A DNA stretch of 64,000 bases from Afipia sp. (lineage in GTDB: Bacteria; Pseudomonadota; Alphaproteobacteria; Rhizobiales; Xanthobacteraceae): the NCBI GenBank assembly GCA_017308575.1, contig JAFKEQ010000004.1:124001-188000 (forward strand), read 5' to 3'. Shown piece by piece: positions 63,239 through 64,000 of the stretch (position 1 is its first letter; every line of letters starts with the position of its first letter). The notes below the pieces were generated by a model. That model ran no database searches. It saw only the letters and a program-made list of their open reading frames with translations, and was not told the origin of the DNA. The translations under genes and the position numbers were made by a program.

Positions 63239-64000
63239 ATGACCGACCAGTTCGACTGGAATCTCGTCCGCTCTTTTCTCGCCATCACGCGCACGGGCAG
63301 CATGACGGCCGCGGCGAAGCGCCTGAAGATCGATTATTCGACGCTCAGCCGCCGCATCACCGCGCTCGAAACATCGCTCGGTGCCCAACTGTTCGACCGG
63401 CGCACCAGCGGCTCCTCCCTCACCGAGGCAGGTGAGCGGCTGCTGGTCATGGCCGAGCAGATGGACCAGCTCGCGACCTCCGCGACACAGTCGATCGGAA
63501 ACACCAAGCTCGAAGCCGCCGGCGCGGTGCGCGTCGGCACGCCGGATGGTTTCGGCACCAAATTTCTGGCGGCCCGCCTTGGCGAGTTGAGCCAGCGGCA
63601 TCCGGACCTCACCATCGAACTAGTCGCAATGCCGCGCGAATTCAGCCTGTCACGGCGTGAGGCCGATATCGCCATCAGTCTGGCGCAGCCGAGCGAAGGA
63701 CGCCTGCACTCACGCAAGCTGACGGACTATGAACTCGGTCTCTATGCCTCGCAGCAATATGTGAGGGACAATCCGCCGATCACGACAACGGCAGATGTGC
63801 CATCGCACCGCTTCATTTCCTACATCGACGATCTGATCTATGCGCCCGAGCTGGAATACGCGCACTTCGTTTCGCCGGATCTGCAACCGGCGATCAAAAG
63901 CTCGAACCTCGTCGCTCAACTCCATTCAACAATCGCAGGCGCTGGCCTGTGCGTACTGCCCTGCTTCATCGCGCAGGCCGAGCCGACGCTGGTCCGCGTC
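63239..64000 (+). CDS. LysR-family transcriptional regulator (cut by window end)
   Basis: The first 254 codons are visible and open through the last base. The N-terminal winged helix-turn-helix (about 1-60) shows SMTAAAKRLKIDYSTLSRRI and LETSLGAQLFDRRT, followed by an effector-binding domain. The start ATG 63239 has only a weak ribosome site. Being divergent from the alcohol dehydrogenase gene, it is a natural candidate regulator of it. The last 40 to 50 residues are probably outside the window. Confidence 0.88.
   Translation, partial: MTDQFDWNLVRSFLAITRTGSMTAAAKRLKIDYSTLSRRITALETSLGAQLFDRRTSGSSLTEAGERLLVMAEQMDQLATSATQSIGNTKLEAAGAVRVGTPDGFGTKFLAARLGELSQRHPDLTIELVAMPREFSLSRREADIAISLAQPSEGRLHSRKLTDYELGLYASQQYVRDNPPITTTADVPSHRFISYIDDLIYAPELEYAHFVSPDLQPAIKSSNLVAQLHSTIAGAGLCVLPCFIAQAEPTLVRV

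Overview
The window is a GC-rich chromosomal stretch from an alphaproteobacterium. It is most likely from the Bradyrhizobium / Rhodopseudomonas / Afipia group (Nitrobacteraceae). The indicators are a hopanoid operon (hpnB-C-D-E) beside an hpnP-type C-2 methylase, an EcfG-like stress promoter, several branched-chain-amino-acid-type ABC importers, PHA genes, a CYP102-type P450, and many palindromic intergenic repeats of the kinds common in these genomes. No rRNA, tRNA, transposase, phage gene or CRISPR array was recognised.

Layout. 1-3149 (minus): hopanoid genes hpnB, hpnC, hpnD and the start of hpnE. 3312-6133 (minus): an HI0933-type flavoprotein and the HpnP-type radical SAM methylase. 6334-10471 (plus): an NADP-dependent oxidoreductase, an OFA-type MFS carrier and a gamma-glutamyltransferase-family protein. 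10621-32803: a sugar-acid catabolic island in three transcription units. Unit A (minus, 18137 to 10621) is a carbohydrate ABC importer followed by a DenD-like dehydrogenase, KDG kinase and KDPG aldolase. Unit B (plus, 18398 to 21991) is a xylonate-dehydratase-like IlvD/Edd enzyme and two short-chain dehydrogenases. Unit C (minus, 32803 to 22237) is an amino-acid-type (HAAT) ABC importer followed directly by an Ldh-family oxidoreductase, an HpcH/HpaI aldolase, a UxaA-type altronate dehydratase and a second IlvD/Edd dehydratase. A perfect 19-bp palindrome lies between A and B, and a degraded version lies upstream of C.

33102-40034: a small secreted protein, an MMPL/RND membrane protein, a flippase plus GT4 glycosyltransferase pair, and trhO-slyX. 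40305-45692: a second, complete HAAT ABC importer (binding protein, two ATPases, two permeases). 45827-61769: a storage-lipid neighbourhood. It holds two paralogous alpha/beta hydrolases, a DUF445 membrane protein, a phasin with a perfect inverted repeat upstream, a class III-like PHA synthase with an unusually short PhaE-like partner and an overlapping GNAT gene, a CYP102-type self-sufficient P450, an epoxide-hydrolase-like enzyme, a wax ester synthase/DGAT and a fused acyl-CoA synthetase-acetyltransferase (Pat-like). After these come a 25-codon membrane microprotein, a zinc alcohol dehydrogenase and the start of a LysR regulator cut by the window end.

How it fits together. UxaA (unit C), KdgK and Eda (unit A) together form a complete lower route from altronate to pyruvate and glyceraldehyde 3-phosphate. 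The other dehydratases, aldolase and dehydrogenases suggest further pentonic or 6-deoxy-hexonic acids are used. Having two importers of different classes in one catabolic island suggests that the HAAT importer carries a sugar acid or related hydroxy acid rather than leucine; this is inference. The intergenic DNA is dense with palindromic elements of at least six families. One family of 150-bp elements occurs three times, and two other elements are nested inside older copies of another family.
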